DNA from: Virgibacillus dokdonensis
GTDB lineage: Bacteria > Bacillota > Bacilli > Bacillales > Amphibacillaceae
Direction of reading: 5' to 3'
Assembly: GCF_900166595.1 (NCBI RefSeq)
Contig: NZ_LT745763.1
Span: 3,942,018-4,006,017, forward strand
DNA length: 64,000 bases
This document shows, one piece after another, positions 11,111 through 20,361 of the stretch. The position numbers and the translations under genes were made by a program. Each line of letters starts with the position of its first letter. Position 1 is the first letter of the stretch. The notes beneath the pieces were generated by a model. That model made no database searches, was not told where the DNA came from, and was given only the letters and a program-made list of their open reading frames with translations.

Positions 11111-11199
11111 CAGAAATACTTGGCTGATCGCTAAGTTTAGCGAAAGTTAACAGTTTTTCTTATACTATAAAGTAAAAAATCATATACTTTCCTATAGTG
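11111..11199 (+). repeat. dispersed structured repeat, copy 5
   Basis: A well-kept copy: CAGAAATACTTGGC, CGCTAAGTTTAGCGAAAG, CAGTTTTTCTTATACTATA and CTTTCCTATAGTG. It ends about 15 bp before the ribosome site of the next gene. Confidence 0.8.
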
Positions 11200-11228
11200 C
11201 AATAAACAACAACCTGGAGGAAAAGTAA

Positions 11229-12074
11229 ATGTCTACGATTAAAAAATATAGTCAATTATTTCTAGAAAAATTTCAAACGGATCAAGTCCCATTATTAGCA
11301 GCAGCATTAGCCTATTATTTTCTTTTATCCATTGTTCCCCTTTTTTTAATAGGTTTTACGTTGATTCCCTACTTTCCAATTAGTGCCGAAGAAGCTGTTT
11401 CATTTACAAACCAATTGCTACCGAATGAACTTGCCATACTATTAGAAGAAAACATTGTAAGTATTGTCGAAGTACCAAGGGGCGGCCTGCTAACACTAGG
11501 GATCATCGGTGCCTTATGGTCCTCATCTGCTGCGATGAATGCTTTTATTAAAGCGACCAATGCAGCTTACGAAGTTGAAGAAACACGGAATATGCTCATT
11601 GTTCGCCTTACCGCTCTAATTTTGACGCTAAATATGATTTTCGCTTTTATTATCGCCATTACGCTGCCATTATTTGGTGATCTTATTCTACAATTTATTA
11701 CCTCTTTTGTCGGACTAACTTCTGCCATGAGTTTATTATTTCAAGTTTTACGGTGGCTATTGAGCATAACTGTTTTAACAGGTTTTTTGCTTCTTTTATA
11801 CCGTTTTGCTCCGAATAAGCGCCTCCCTTTGAAACATATTCTACCTGGAGCAATAACAGCTAGTGTTCTTTGGCAACTGATATCATTCGGATTCTCTTTC
11901 TATATTAGCAATTTTAGTAACTACTCTGCAACTTATGGTAGTCTTGGTGGTATTATTATTTTACTCATCTGGTTTTACTTAACAGGCATGATCTTTTTGA
12001 GTGGTGCCATTATTAACGTTCTATATAACGACAAACGATCTAAAGGGGTGGAAAACGAACAGCAAGTATCCTAA
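11229..12074 (+). CDS. YihY/UPF0761 family integral membrane protein
   Basis: This 281-residue protein belongs to the YihY family (once mislabelled ribonuclease BN). It has the signature AALAYYFLLSIVPLFL near the N-terminus and about six membrane segments. The GSLGGIIILLIWFYLTG motif lies near the C-terminus. The start ATG follows CCTGGAGGAAAAG. B. subtilis homologues such as YfkH have no settled function; the family is presumed to act in envelope transport. It is monocistronic with a terminator behind it. Confidence 0.88.
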   Translation: MSTIKKYSQLFLEKFQTDQVPLLAAALAYYFLLSIVPLFLIGFTLIPYFPISAEEAVSFTNQLLPNELAILLEENIVSIVEVPRGGLLTLGIIGALWSSSAAMNAFIKATNAAYEVEETRNMLIVRLTALILTLNMIFAFIIAITLPLFGDLILQFITSFVGLTSAMSLLFQVLRWLLSITVLTGFLLLLYRFAPNKRLPLKHILPGAITASVLWQLISFGFSFYISNFSNYSATYGSLGGIIILLIWFYLTGMIFLSGAIINVLYNDKRSKGVENEQQVS

Positions 12075-12114
12075 GACAAGACTTTCCATAACCATATGAA
12101 AACTTTAAATAGCA

Positions 12115-12147
12115 AGAGCTAGTCTTTTGTTCATGCTAACTAGCTCT
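12115..12147. terminator. bidirectional terminator between yihY-like gene and yknX-like gene
   Basis: A perfect 9-bp stem, AGAGCTAGT (12115-12123) with ACTAGCTCT (12139-12147), in the gap between convergent genes. It overlaps the stop of the minus-strand gene. Confidence 0.65.
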
Positions 12148-13465
12148 ATCTATTTATAATCCCCGATATGAAAAATTCCAACCAATTCGTACCTTTGGGC
12201 GAAACGGTAGGCTTAAGACCAGCCCCCCATTTTAAAGGCGTTATAAACGATGCATTTGAACGAAATGGTTTTCCTGGTTGCAGAGCGACTTTATCTCCTA
12301 CCTGTAAATCAGAGATTATTTCCACACGGGAGTCTTCTTTTAATCCAGTACTTATTTTTTGACGTAATAGAGTGCCCATTTCTGTCATTTTCCACACGTG
12401 TTGTTGAAAAATGGCATCTTCCATCAATACAGTGGCTCCTTCTGAAGTCTCCGTTATAATATCTATATCCACATGGTACCCTGGTAATAAATTTTGTTCT
12501 GTATGACGTTGAAGGGATAAATTGCCTTCTGATTGCCCATCTTCCCGCTCGTCATCATTTTCTACCGCTTCCCCTTGTTCCTCATTGAATTCGTTTAGTT
12601 TAATGATAATCGGATAAAGGCTGGATGTTGTTGCAGTAGCTTTTTCCTTGGGCATCTCTCCCACCTTAGTGACGGTTCCCGTTAGAGATTCTTTTAACTC
12701 TGTTACCTCTAGGTTTGCAAAAAGATCTGTTTTCACATCTACTCTTTCTGATTCCGTCAATTCGCCTTCTACATGAAGCTCTGTACTAGAAACTGTAATA
12801 ATGGGATCTGTTAGTTGTTTTGAAAGTTGCGTTATGGTCCCTTCATACGGACTATCGACGGTAATAGTGTCCCCAGTTTCTTGCAGTTCTGTTATTTGAC
12901 TATCCACACTTTTTAAAGCGATTTGCTTCTCGGCTACTTCTGTTTCTTTTTCCAATAAAAATTGTTGCTTCATTAATCTAGCTTGAACAGGGTCTTGCGG
13001 AATGGTAATTGTCAACTCTTCTTCCGTCCATTCTAATCCCGCACTCTCAGTATTTATATCCGGTATTTGCAACGAGGACATTTGCGAGATGACTTTTTCA
13101 ATAGATGCTATTTCTTCTTCTAACTGCATTTTTTTCTCGAGCAACTCCGCCATCACCGCTTGATAATGGCCAACTTTATAAGTGAATAGCGCATCACCAG
13201 CCTTCACCACATCTCCTTCTTTTACTTTAAAAGCCTCGAAACTTCCTGTCGTCGAATCAAAATAAATGGGCTTTTCCTCGGCAGATGTTAATACTCCTGT
13301 AGTATGTAGCTTTTTTTCCAAATCAGCTTGAGAAGCATCTGCCCACTCTGAAACATACGCTATACGATCTACCTTCTCCTCATCATCTGTATAAACTAAT
13401 AAAACATTCGCACCGATGAACAAAGTTGCACCAATTAATTGTAATCGCTTTCTTAACGTTGACAT
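12146..13465 (-). CDS. HlyD/RND-type membrane fusion protein, YknX-like
   Basis: A 439-residue membrane fusion (adaptor) protein. It has an N-terminal membrane anchor (about 7-25), a biotinyl-lipoyl-like half (GSFEAFKVKEGDVVKAGDALF), a coiled coil rich in E/K/Q (about 105-185), a second lipoyl half (VDSPYEGTITQL) and a beta-barrel C-terminal region. I start at ATG 13465, which forms TAATG with the stop of the upstream gene and has AGGTGG before it. In B. subtilis YknX works with YknW (Yip1 family) and the ABC pair YknYZ. Here the YknW-like gene is coupled upstream but no YknYZ genes follow. Confidence 0.82.
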   Translation of the reverse strand: MSTLRKRLQLIGATLFIGANVLLVYTDDEEKVDRIAYVSEWADASQADLEKKLHTTGVLTSAEEKPIYFDSTTGSFEAFKVKEGDVVKAGDALFTYKVGHYQAVMAELLEKKMQLEEEIASIEKVISQMSSLQIPDINTESAGLEWTEEELTITIPQDPVQARLMKQQFLLEKETEVAEKQIALKSVDSQITELQETGDTITVDSPYEGTITQLSKQLTDPIITVSSTELHVEGELTESERVDVKTDLFANLEVTELKESLTGTVTKVGEMPKEKATATTSSLYPIIIKLNEFNEEQGEAVENDDEREDGQSEGNLSLQRHTEQNLLPGYHVDIDIITETSEGATVLMEDAIFQQHVWKMTEMGTLLRQKISTGLKEDSRVEIISDLQVGDKVALQPGKPFRSNASFITPLKWGAGLKPTVSPKGTNWLEFFISGIINR

Positions 13466-14139
13466 TAATGAAACCACCTATTTAGTAAGTATTGGTCAGC
13501 AAATACGAGCACAGAAGCCATCGACCAGAAAAACACATGCAAGCCAATCACCATAAACCATAACCAAAGCTTTCTCATGTCAGTGAAAAACCGTAAATAT
13601 TTTACTTGAAAGCCGATTATCCAAACTTGGAATAACGAAATCATTCCAAAAAAATAAATCAAATACTCCTGTTCGGTAATATAAGAAGCAATAATACCTA
13701 ACGACAATGGGGAAAGATACCAATCTAATCCATTCCAAACAGCAAGTGGAATCCATGTTAATCGTTCTATTAGCATGGCAACTAAAACGACTTGCTGCAT
13801 AATCACTATTTTACGATAAGGTATTCCTGTAACTGCATAATAAAGTAAGGATGGTACAAATAAAATAAATCCAGCAAGTAAAGCAGCATATCCCATTCTT
13901 CCAACCATAAACCAAAACTTCTGTTGCTCATATTCCAACGGCGTCACTTTTAGCATATTTGCTGAAAGGATATCCGTTCCCAAGCCTAAATATGCCATGA
14001 ATCCATATATAAGAACGCTACAAAAAAATAATAGGAAAAGACCACGCCAGAAGTTTCGAATTCTTTCCGCATGTTTAATATGCTCGAAGTGATCTTCCAT
14101 CGAAAAGAAAAATTTAAACACATTGTTCTGATAAGACAT
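13465..14139 (-). CDS. Yip1-like multispanning membrane protein, YknW-like
   Basis: A 224-residue protein with five or six membrane segments, similar in size and layout to YknW/Yip1-domain proteins. A longer frame begins at 14181, but its extra codons come from a dispersed repeat. The ATG at 14139 with AAGAAGGG upstream is therefore the likely start. It is coupled (TAATG) to the YknX-like adaptor. YknW in B. subtilis assembles the YknXYZ transporter that protects against the SdpC toxin. The assignment to YknW is by partner and topology, so it is moderate. Confidence 0.65.
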   Translation of the reverse strand: MSYQNNVFKFFFSMEDHFEHIKHAERIRNFWRGLFLLFFCSVLIYGFMAYLGLGTDILSANMLKVTPLEYEQQKFWFMVGRMGYAALLAGFILFVPSLLYYAVTGIPYRKIVIMQQVVLVAMLIERLTWIPLAVWNGLDWYLSPLSLGIIASYITEQEYLIYFFGMISLFQVWIIGFQVKYLRFFTDMRKLWLWFMVIGLHVFFWSMASVLVFADQYLLNRWFH

Positions 14140-14156
14140 TTTCCACAACCCTTCTT

Positions 14157-14248
14157 TTAGAAAAACGTGGCTTTTCGCCAAATTTATTAAGTGATAGTTT
14201 TCTTATACTATAAACCAAAAATTTTTTATACTTTCTTTTCTATAGTGT
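14157..14248 (+). repeat. dispersed structured repeat, copy 6
   Basis: TTAGAAAAACGTGGC, CGCCAAATTTATTAAG, AGTTTTCTTATACTATA, TATACTTTC and CTATAGTGT are present. It directly abuts the ribosome site of the minus-strand yknW-like gene, so that gene's promoter must be inside or beyond the repeat. Confidence 0.8.
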
Positions 14249-14640
14249 TAGGAAAATTTAGCTTATCCTTTGTTGAAAGCTTCTTTTTAAGCTATAAAGC
14301 TACATATTATGCTTATTTTTTTAACAAAATTCGCGCATTAAATGTAGAAATATTGCTTCAATTTTAACGCACAATGTGATAAAAATCTATTACTTTTGTT
14401 AATTTTTGGCTATGTGCCTATAGAAAATTAGTTTATTTTTTAAAATTACTTGATTGATTGACAATTCTTCTGACAATAAACTGGTCTAAAAAACAAGAGT
14501 TGCCTCAAAACTTACTAGAGAACAACTCCCATTTTAAAGAGGAAGTTATCAATTTGGACTACATGAAGCCTCTCTATAGTAAGGCTTGGTGAAACGATCT
14601 AGTGAAATTTTGGCGATAGAGCACATTTCATTCCATACTT
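14182..14640. other. intergenic region
   Basis: A/T-rich. It contains the right part of repeat copy 6 and the terminator of the yojN/yojO-like operon at 14488-14528. No gene is seen. Confidence 0.6.
14488..14528 (-). terminator. terminator after the MoxR/VWA operon
   Basis: On the reverse strand GAGTTGTTCTC pairs with GAGGCAACTC (small bulge), followed by TTGTTTTTT. Confidence 0.75.
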
Positions 14641-16554
14641 TTAAAGTGCTTTTAACAACAGCTTCTTCATAAGTGGCGCAAAATGTTCTGGAAGCTCAGC
14701 TACATTGGGAACAAGGATCCTTTCTCTCCCATAAATATTTTGCATAAAGTGATCCTCTAGTTCACCGATTTCTCCATTAGCAAGAAATGTTCCAATTACT
14801 TCAATTCCTTGCTTCCTAGCCTCCATGACCGCTAAATTTGTATCAACAATGCCATTTTGATTATAGTTCGCAGCAGCTGGCTCCCCATCTGAAAAGACAA
14901 GTAAAAACTTATTCTTTTCCCGTCTTACTGCGAGTTCCTCTGTCGCTACACGAATGCTAAAACCATCACGATTATCCTCTTGCGGTTCAAGCTGCATAAT
15001 TTTAGGACCATTACGTTCATAAAATGAATCAGTAAAAGCATGAATAACATGGAAATAGTTTGGCTGATAATGCTCTTTAACTTCCATTGCATCTTCCCAG
15101 AAGCCAATAATAGAATGAGGAATTTGAAAAGCTTTTAATACCTCATGAAACAGCGTAACTCCTCGCTTCGTTTCCTCCATTTTCCCTTGCATCGATGCTG
15201 AACAATCAATTAGCAACGTAAAAGCAGCATCAAATTCCTTCGATTTCTCATTCTTTTTGTAGAAAATGAGTGGCCTTTCATCAAGCACAATTGGTAACAG
15301 CTTTCTCGATAAGCGGCCAGCCATTATATTCGTCCTCGGTGCATTTTGTTTATGTTCGATGGTCTTTTTTAATATATTCTCTAATTTTCGCTTATACGGC
15401 TCCACATCTTTTACATACGCTTCATAAAGCGCCACTTCCGATTTAGTTGGAGCACCCGCTTGTTTTAAAAGCTTAACCGCATCCTTATTCTCTTCCCCAT
15501 AGACATTTTCTGCACGTTGGCCTTGTTTATTTTCTTGTTTATCTAGTGATTCTAGGTCGGAATAATCCTTATTTTTTGTTTGCCCAGCAGCACCTTGTAT
15601 TGTCCCCATTGCTTGATCGCCATCTTCGGTCTCACGCGCACCATTCCCTTTCATATTCGTTTTTGTCCCGACTTCTAACTCAAACTGCAGAAAGGTTTGT
15701 TTACGATCGCTGTTTTCATTTTCCCTATGCCATGTCGAAAAAGTTTCGTCAATATATTCATTTTTGTCTTCGTCCAATTCCTCCTTATCGTCATTTTCCA
15801 GTGGGTCCGTTCGCGTTAATTCATCAAATAACGTATTTTTTGCAAATGTATGAACATGGCGAATGGGGAGGACAAAATAATCATGAATCATGTCGTAATG
15901 ACTGGTTTCTGATATTACATGTAGCATTTGCTCACATATGCGAGCAATATCAGACGTGCTTTTTGCTTCAAACACTTCGTATAAATTGGCGGCTAGCCTT
16001 TTAAGTTGATCCAGTTGCTCTTCGCTTGCCATTGGGAAACTCGGCTCAGCAACGTCTGATTGCAGGCGTAAGTAGATTAGACAAAATAATTCATCAAGCG
16101 CAAGCCCTCTCGTTACATGGGCTGCTCGATCTTTGTCAAATTGATGTTTTAAATACACTTTTCTTTGTAAAAATACATTTTTCGTACCAGGGCGTTCCTG
16201 TTTAATCTGCTCCTCCAGCCGAATATCTTCTAATAAAGCAAATAAGTTCCTGCCGAATTTAGGTAACGAAAAGCGATTTAAAGCTTCCACGTATTGTTGC
16301 ACAGCACGTACATCCGTGTAGGATAGCGTTCCAATTGTTCGTAAATATACGTCTGTTTTCAAACCAGCTACTCGGTATTCAAATTTTGCTTTATCCCACA
16401 TTCTGCTTGCTGTTACTTCCCGATCAACGATATCAATATAAGAACCAAAACGATACGTGAATGTAAGGTCAGAAACTCCAGATAGAACCGTAGACAAATC
16501 CTGTAACTGTCGAAATAATTGGGTGTCTACGATGTTATGATGAAATCGATACAT
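14641..16554 (-). CDS. yojO: von Willebrand A domain protein, CobT/NorD-like (YojO-like)
   Basis: A 637-residue cytoplasmic protein. The N-terminal part is helical and the middle is acidic and low-complexity (EDKNEYIDE). The C-terminal VWA domain has an intact metal site, LLIDCSASMQG, plus FSDGEPAA. Length and pairing match B. subtilis YojO (about 638) and the NorD/CobT group. These act with a MoxR AAA+ ATPase to insert cofactors or remodel a target protein. It begins at ATG 16554 after GGAGTATGGAGG and 11 bp downstream of the ATPase gene, so the two form an operon. The target protein is unknown. Confidence 0.88.
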   Translation of the reverse strand: MYRFHHNIVDTQLFRQLQDLSTVLSGVSDLTFTYRFGSYIDIVDREVTASRMWDKAKFEYRVAGLKTDVYLRTIGTLSYTDVRAVQQYVEALNRFSLPKFGRNLFALLEDIRLEEQIKQERPGTKNVFLQRKVYLKHQFDKDRAAHVTRGLALDELFCLIYLRLQSDVAEPSFPMASEEQLDQLKRLAANLYEVFEAKSTSDIARICEQMLHVISETSHYDMIHDYFVLPIRHVHTFAKNTLFDELTRTDPLENDDKEELDEDKNEYIDETFSTWHRENENSDRKQTFLQFELEVGTKTNMKGNGARETEDGDQAMGTIQGAAGQTKNKDYSDLESLDKQENKQGQRAENVYGEENKDAVKLLKQAGAPTKSEVALYEAYVKDVEPYKRKLENILKKTIEHKQNAPRTNIMAGRLSRKLLPIVLDERPLIFYKKNEKSKEFDAAFTLLIDCSASMQGKMEETKRGVTLFHEVLKAFQIPHSIIGFWEDAMEVKEHYQPNYFHVIHAFTDSFYERNGPKIMQLEPQEDNRDGFSIRVATEELAVRREKNKFLLVFSDGEPAAANYNQNGIVDTNLAVMEARKQGIEVIGTFLANGEIGELEDHFMQNIYGRERILVPNVAELPEHFAPLMKKLLLKAL

Positions 16555-16565
16555 CCTCCATACTC

Positions 16566-17441
16566 CTAACTAAATAATGTTTCTGCGAGGCTCATAATAA
16601 ATTCTCGTTCGCGATCTTCCTCTAATTTATCAGCAATTGCCCGTTGAATCGCACGTTTAGCAGGTATATGCTTACTTAAATCACATGCATCTAATAAAGC
16701 TCGAATAGAAGCTGCATCCTCACTAATTTTACCTTGAGCTACTGCTTCAATCAGATCGCTCGATAGTTTTACAAATAAATCCACCAGCTTTTCATCTTCC
16801 AACTTGGTATTTTGCGCTATTAACTGTTTTAATTGTCCACCTTGAATATAAGGAATTTCAATCACGATAAATCTATTTTTTAGCGCCTCGTTTAAAGGCA
16901 CCGTTCCTACATAGCCTTCATTTATTGCAGCAATGACATTAAACCCTTTACTCGCAGTTACAATTTCATTTGTAAAAGGGTTTGTAATCGAACGTCGATA
17001 ATCTAATACGCCATTTATAATAGGAAGTGTCTCTGGCTTGGCCATATTAATTTCATCTATATACAAAAAGGTTCCGTGCTCCATCGCATTTATCACAGGA
17101 CCTGGGATAAATTCAATCACTTGCTTTTCATCCTCATAAGTAAGTGTTTTAAACCCTAGTAAGCTCTCAGCATCTATATCTACAGAAGAGTTAATGCTAA
17201 ACATCGGCTGCTGAAATAAAAAAGATAGCGTTTCAGCAAACTTTGTTTTCCCAGCCCCTGTAGGACCTTTTAATAAAATGTTTTTCCCTAGTAAAAGTGC
17301 TGTAACGGCATCAATAATGATCTCCTTATTAGGAGCCATATAGCCACCTTCACGAATTAATTCTGTATAAGCAGTCGTATTCCTTGCAAAATTTTGCAAT
17401 TGCTCTTTTATATTTGCTGGTAATTCCTCTTTCATTTCCAT
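16566..17441 (-). CDS. yojN: MoxR-family AAA+ ATPase (YojN/NorQ-like)
   Basis: A 291-residue MoxR/NorQ ATPase with Walker A GPTGAGKTK at about 60-68, Walker B LYIDEIN and the sensor region NRFIVIEIPY. It pairs with the downstream VWA protein, the usual MoxR-VWA chaperone couple. The frame opens with ATG at 17441, then another ATG two codons on; AAAGGGG lies some 12 bases upstream. It is first in the operon. The substrate of this chaperone pair is not shown by the neighbourhood. Confidence 0.9.
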   Translation of the reverse strand: MEMKEELPANIKEQLQNFARNTTAYTELIREGGYMAPNKEIIIDAVTALLLGKNILLKGPTGAGKTKFAETLSFLFQQPMFSINSSVDIDAESLLGFKTLTYEDEKQVIEFIPGPVINAMEHGTFLYIDEINMAKPETLPIINGVLDYRRSITNPFTNEIVTASKGFNVIAAINEGYVGTVPLNEALKNRFIVIEIPYIQGGQLKQLIAQNTKLEDEKLVDLFVKLSSDLIEAVAQGKISEDAASIRALLDACDLSKHIPAKRAIQRAIADKLEEDREREFIMSLAETLFS

Positions 17442-17879
17442 AAAGTATACATGCCCCTTTCAAAATCATTGTACCCTGTTTGAACCTTTGACAAAAGTTA
17501 GCTGTTTCACATCGCCTGTTTCAACCCTACTTCTTATTATTAAAAAGAGAATACACGGTGTTTTTCACGTGAAACATTTAACATACTCAACTAAGAAGTT
17601 TGAAAGGTGCTTTTACCCATTCAAAGCGCACAACTTCAATGCGAATCTGCCGTGAATAACTTAGATAACACAGACGATTTTATATCGACGAAAAAACCCC
17701 TAGCAATGCACATCTTTGGCTTAGCAGAATAGGATAAAGTATAACCATCACACCTAAAAAGCTTTCGTATAAAGTTAAATCTTCAAACAGTGGGGGCTTT
17801 CTTTTATCTCACACAGATTCTAAAGTACCACAAGTTGTGCCTAAAAGCCTCTGAACAAATCGAGGATTTAAGTACTATT

Positions 17880-17959
17880 ATCTCCCACACGTAGACTTGT
17901 TCAGCTCACATCATCCAATTCTTAAATTTGGAGGCTTACAGCACATTATATCCGAGATA
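17880..17959 (+). repeat. second dispersed repeat family, copy B
   Basis: The blocks ATCTCCCAC, ACTTGTTCAGCTC, ATCCAATTCT, ACAGC and TTATAT run in the same order as copy A at 9215-9290. It joins directly to a copy of the main repeat. Confidence 0.4.
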
Positions 17960-18040
17960 AAAGTTGGCTTGTCACAAGTTTTTATGCGAAAGCTACCGTT
18001 TTTCTATAAAGCCTAAAATTTTATACTTTCTTATCTTTTA
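17957..18040 (+). repeat. dispersed structured repeat, copy 7
   Basis: Degenerate: AAGTTGGCTTGTCAC, TTATGCGAAAGCTACCG, TTTTTCTATAA and TTTTATACTTTC. Confidence 0.6.
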
Positions 18041-18051
18041 AAATAGAGCAA

Positions 18052-18074
18052 AGCACAATCAAAATGATTGTGCT
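18052..18074 (-). terminator. hairpin after the YfmJ-like gene
   Basis: A 10-bp stem, AGCACAATCA with TGATTGTGCT, and a 3-nt loop, 13 bp past the stop. The following T-tract on the reverse strand is interrupted, so strength is uncertain. Confidence 0.6.
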
Positions 18075-18086
18075 CCTCACCCTTAA

Positions 18087-19100
18087 TTATTCTTGTTCTG
18101 CGACTTTCACCAATTGCTTGCCAATGTTCTCACCTGTAAACAAGCCGATGAAAGCATCAGGGATCGACTCGAATCCTTCGCGAATTGTCTCCTGGTATTT
18201 TAATTCTCCACTCGCTATCGCTTTGCCTAATTCCTCATATGCTTCCTTAAAATGTTCTGTATAGTCACCGACTAAAAAGCCTTGCATTTTTGCTCTAGCT
18301 TTGATTAAATACGTCTGTACTCGTACACCAATGTCCCTTTCGCCCTCTTTCAAGTTATACGACGAAATAGCACCACAAACAGGTATACGAGCAAATGCAT
18401 TCAGTAACGGCCATACCGCATCGCCTATTTCTCCACCTACATTTTCAAAATAAACATCGATACCATTTGGACAAGCTTGCTTCAATTGTTCATGCACATC
18501 GCCAAGCTTGTATTGGATTGCAAGGTCATAGCCCAGTGTTTCCGTAATATACGCTGCTTTTTCCTCAGAACCAACAATTCCTATTACACGTGCACCAGCT
18601 TTTTTAGCAAGTTGACCTGCTATTTGTCCAACAGCTCCTGCCGCTCCAGAAATAACTACCGTTTCTCCTTGTTTTGGCTCACCAATATGCATCATCCCGA
18701 AATACGCCGTCAATCCTGGCATTCCTAAAGGGCCAAGAGCAACACTAGGACGTAAACCAAATGTATTTACCTTACGTACTTGATCCGCATTCACTATATG
18801 ATATTCTTGAAAATCTAGCATTCCCGTAACAATATCTCCTTGCTGGAATTGATCACTTTCTGAAGTAATCACTTGCCCGACAACTCCACCATTAAGAGGC
18901 TCGCCAATTTGAAATGGGGCAATATAGGATGGACCATCTGCCATTCTGCCACGCATATACGGGTCAACAGAAATATAAAGCGTTTTTAATAGTAATTGAT
19001 CCTGCTTTGGACTCCCCACCTCCACTTCTTTCATGGCAAACGTGCTTGCATTTGGTAGCCCATTAGGTCGTTCATTAAAAATGAGTTGTTGTTGTTTCAT
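18087..19100 (-). CDS. NADP-dependent medium-chain oxidoreductase (leukotriene B4 dehydrogenase/YfmJ type)
   Basis: A 337-residue zinc-independent medium-chain dehydrogenase of the YfmJ/2-alkenal reductase group. The N-terminal GroES-like fold contains SVDPYMRGRM and the Rossmann part VISGAAGAVGQIAGQLAK. I begin at ATG 19100, preceded by GAGGAGGAG, rather than the frame opening at 19145. Such enzymes reduce alpha,beta-unsaturated carbonyls with NADPH. It stands alone with a hairpin behind it. The exact substrate cannot be read from sequence. Confidence 0.88.
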   Translation of the reverse strand: MKQQQLIFNERPNGLPNASTFAMKEVEVGSPKQDQLLLKTLYISVDPYMRGRMADGPSYIAPFQIGEPLNGGVVGQVITSESDQFQQGDIVTGMLDFQEYHIVNADQVRKVNTFGLRPSVALGPLGMPGLTAYFGMMHIGEPKQGETVVISGAAGAVGQIAGQLAKKAGARVIGIVGSEEKAAYITETLGYDLAIQYKLGDVHEQLKQACPNGIDVYFENVGGEIGDAVWPLLNAFARIPVCGAISSYNLKEGERDIGVRVQTYLIKARAKMQGFLVGDYTEHFKEAYEELGKAIASGELKYQETIREGFESIPDAFIGLFTGENIGKQLVKVAEQE

Positions 19101-19332
19101 TATTCTCCTCCTCAAAATAAAAGATTTATAGTAAACTCTTTTCATATCTAAGCAATAAAGATAATGGTATTAACTTAAAATCACCCTGTTAAAACATTAC
19201 CCATTTTGATCTATGCTAACACGACGATTTCATTTCTACTACTAATATGAATGGATATTCATCATGCTATTTAATTTTAAGCTTCATATAATACCGCAAA
19301 TACTTCCGATCGAAAGCGATCGTTCATATAGC

Positions 19333-19708
19333 TCATTCTTGAAACCGCGCGTTTGGACACTGCTCTTTTTGGTCTCTCAGGGATACTTTCACACTCACAA
19401 AAATCGTATATGAAATTTCAATAGCATCTCTTGATGACAATAAGCGATAACCAGAAAAAATAGTTGAAGTAGCGGAGACCTTCGTAATGCTTTCATATGC
19501 AATTCGACTTCTAAACGGTCCACCTTTGACAGATAGATAGTCTTGATAAAAGACGTATTTGATGGAAAGTACACACCAAAGAAAAAAACTTGTCACAACA
19601 AGGAATACGGATGTCAATAGCATAACTACTGGCAGCTCGGTTCCTCCTTCGAGAAATAGCGGAAAAAAGATACTATAGCAAAAATAATGACCACAATAAA
19701 AATGAATT
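19333..19708 (-). pseudogene. PH-like (bPH) domain membrane protein, broken
   Basis: The reverse strand encodes a short membrane part, then the bacterial PH-like core (YQDYLSVKGGPFRSRIAYESI and a following SVKVSLRD). Three faults are visible. The 5' end with its start codon is replaced by a dispersed repeat at 19709. The first membrane helix (IVVIIFAIVSFF) is in another frame, and one missing T in the T6 run at 19663-19668 would explain this. Near the 3' end the expected continuation is also out of frame. The only start in the open frame is a TTG inside the repeat. I read this as a decayed gene; sequencing error could explain one fault but not all. Confidence 0.65.
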
Positions 19709-19802
19709 TTAGAAAAACTTGGCTTGCCCGCCAAATCCCTTAGCGGAAGCCTTAGTTTTTCTTATACTATAATCCTTAAAATTTTATACTTTCCTATAGT
19801 GT
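19709..19802 (+). repeat. dispersed structured repeat, copy 8 (best copy)
   Basis: AGAAAAACT (19711-19719) pairs with AGTTTTTCT around an inner TTGGC...GCCAA hairpin. CTTATACTATA is followed 30 bp later by TTTCCTATAGTGT, which forms a second, weaker inverted pair. It replaces the 5' end of the PH-domain pseudogene. Confidence 0.85.
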
Positions 19803-20292
19803 AAAAAAAGAATGCATCTAATTTGGAACGAAAAACCATGTACACTTCACCTCCCTTATATTGCGTTTTTATCAACTTGTTTTAAACCCACGCGACATTT
19901 TCACACCAGCTTTGGAACATGATTCAAAGTTGTCTTGGCTGATTTCTTACAGTTAAATAATACGCTTTTAATTTATAAAAAAATTAAAACAATACCTTTG
20001 CATAGATTACGTTTCCAGTAGGTAAAAAGTTTCTTTTTCCTCTTTTCTAAAATTTTAAAATAGATGAGTAGTCGAATACTACTATTATCTTTTTCAACAC
20101 ATTTCACCCGCTAATAGCTAGCGATTCAACTTCTTTGTAAATTAGCATGCTAAATAATTCATTCTTTAAAGTTTTGATGTGGAACCGATGAAAGGTGCTA
20201 TATACATTTAAAACAATTAGTGTATTAAAAATTAGTATCTATGTACAAAATATAGCGTGCAGAAAAGTAAAGAAATATCGTAAAAGGTAATT
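19803..20292. other. intergenic region, nothing recognised
   Basis: About 490 bp of A/T-rich DNA between the repeat and the terminator of the aldolase operon. No gene or RNA is seen. Confidence 0.5.
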
Positions 20293-20339
20293 AAAAGGGA
20301 ATGTTTGAAGAAAAGGTGATTTCCTCCAAACATTCCCTT
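20293..20339 (-). terminator. terminator of the deoxyribose/MTR salvage operon
   Basis: A perfect 13-bp stem, AAGGGAATGTTTG (20295-20307) with CAAACATTCCCTT (20327-20339), followed on the reverse strand by TTTTAATTACC. It lies 22 bp after the aldolase stop. Confidence 0.85.
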
Positions 20340-20361
20340 GATCGTTTGTACTATAAGTAGC

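Larger units (their letters stand above)
17442..18086. other. intergenic region holding repeats
   Basis: 645 bp without a gene. It holds second-family repeat copy B (17880-17959), an adjoining copy of the main repeat (17957-18040) and the terminator of the oxidoreductase gene (18052-18074). Confidence 0.55.

Noticed and set aside
14140..14181. Longer start for the YknW-like protein
   Set aside because: The extra codons are encoded by the dispersed repeat; the internal ATG has a ribosome site.
15546..16004. Plus-strand frame of 152 codons inside the VWA gene
   Set aside because: Antisense shadow of a well-supported gene with no start signals.
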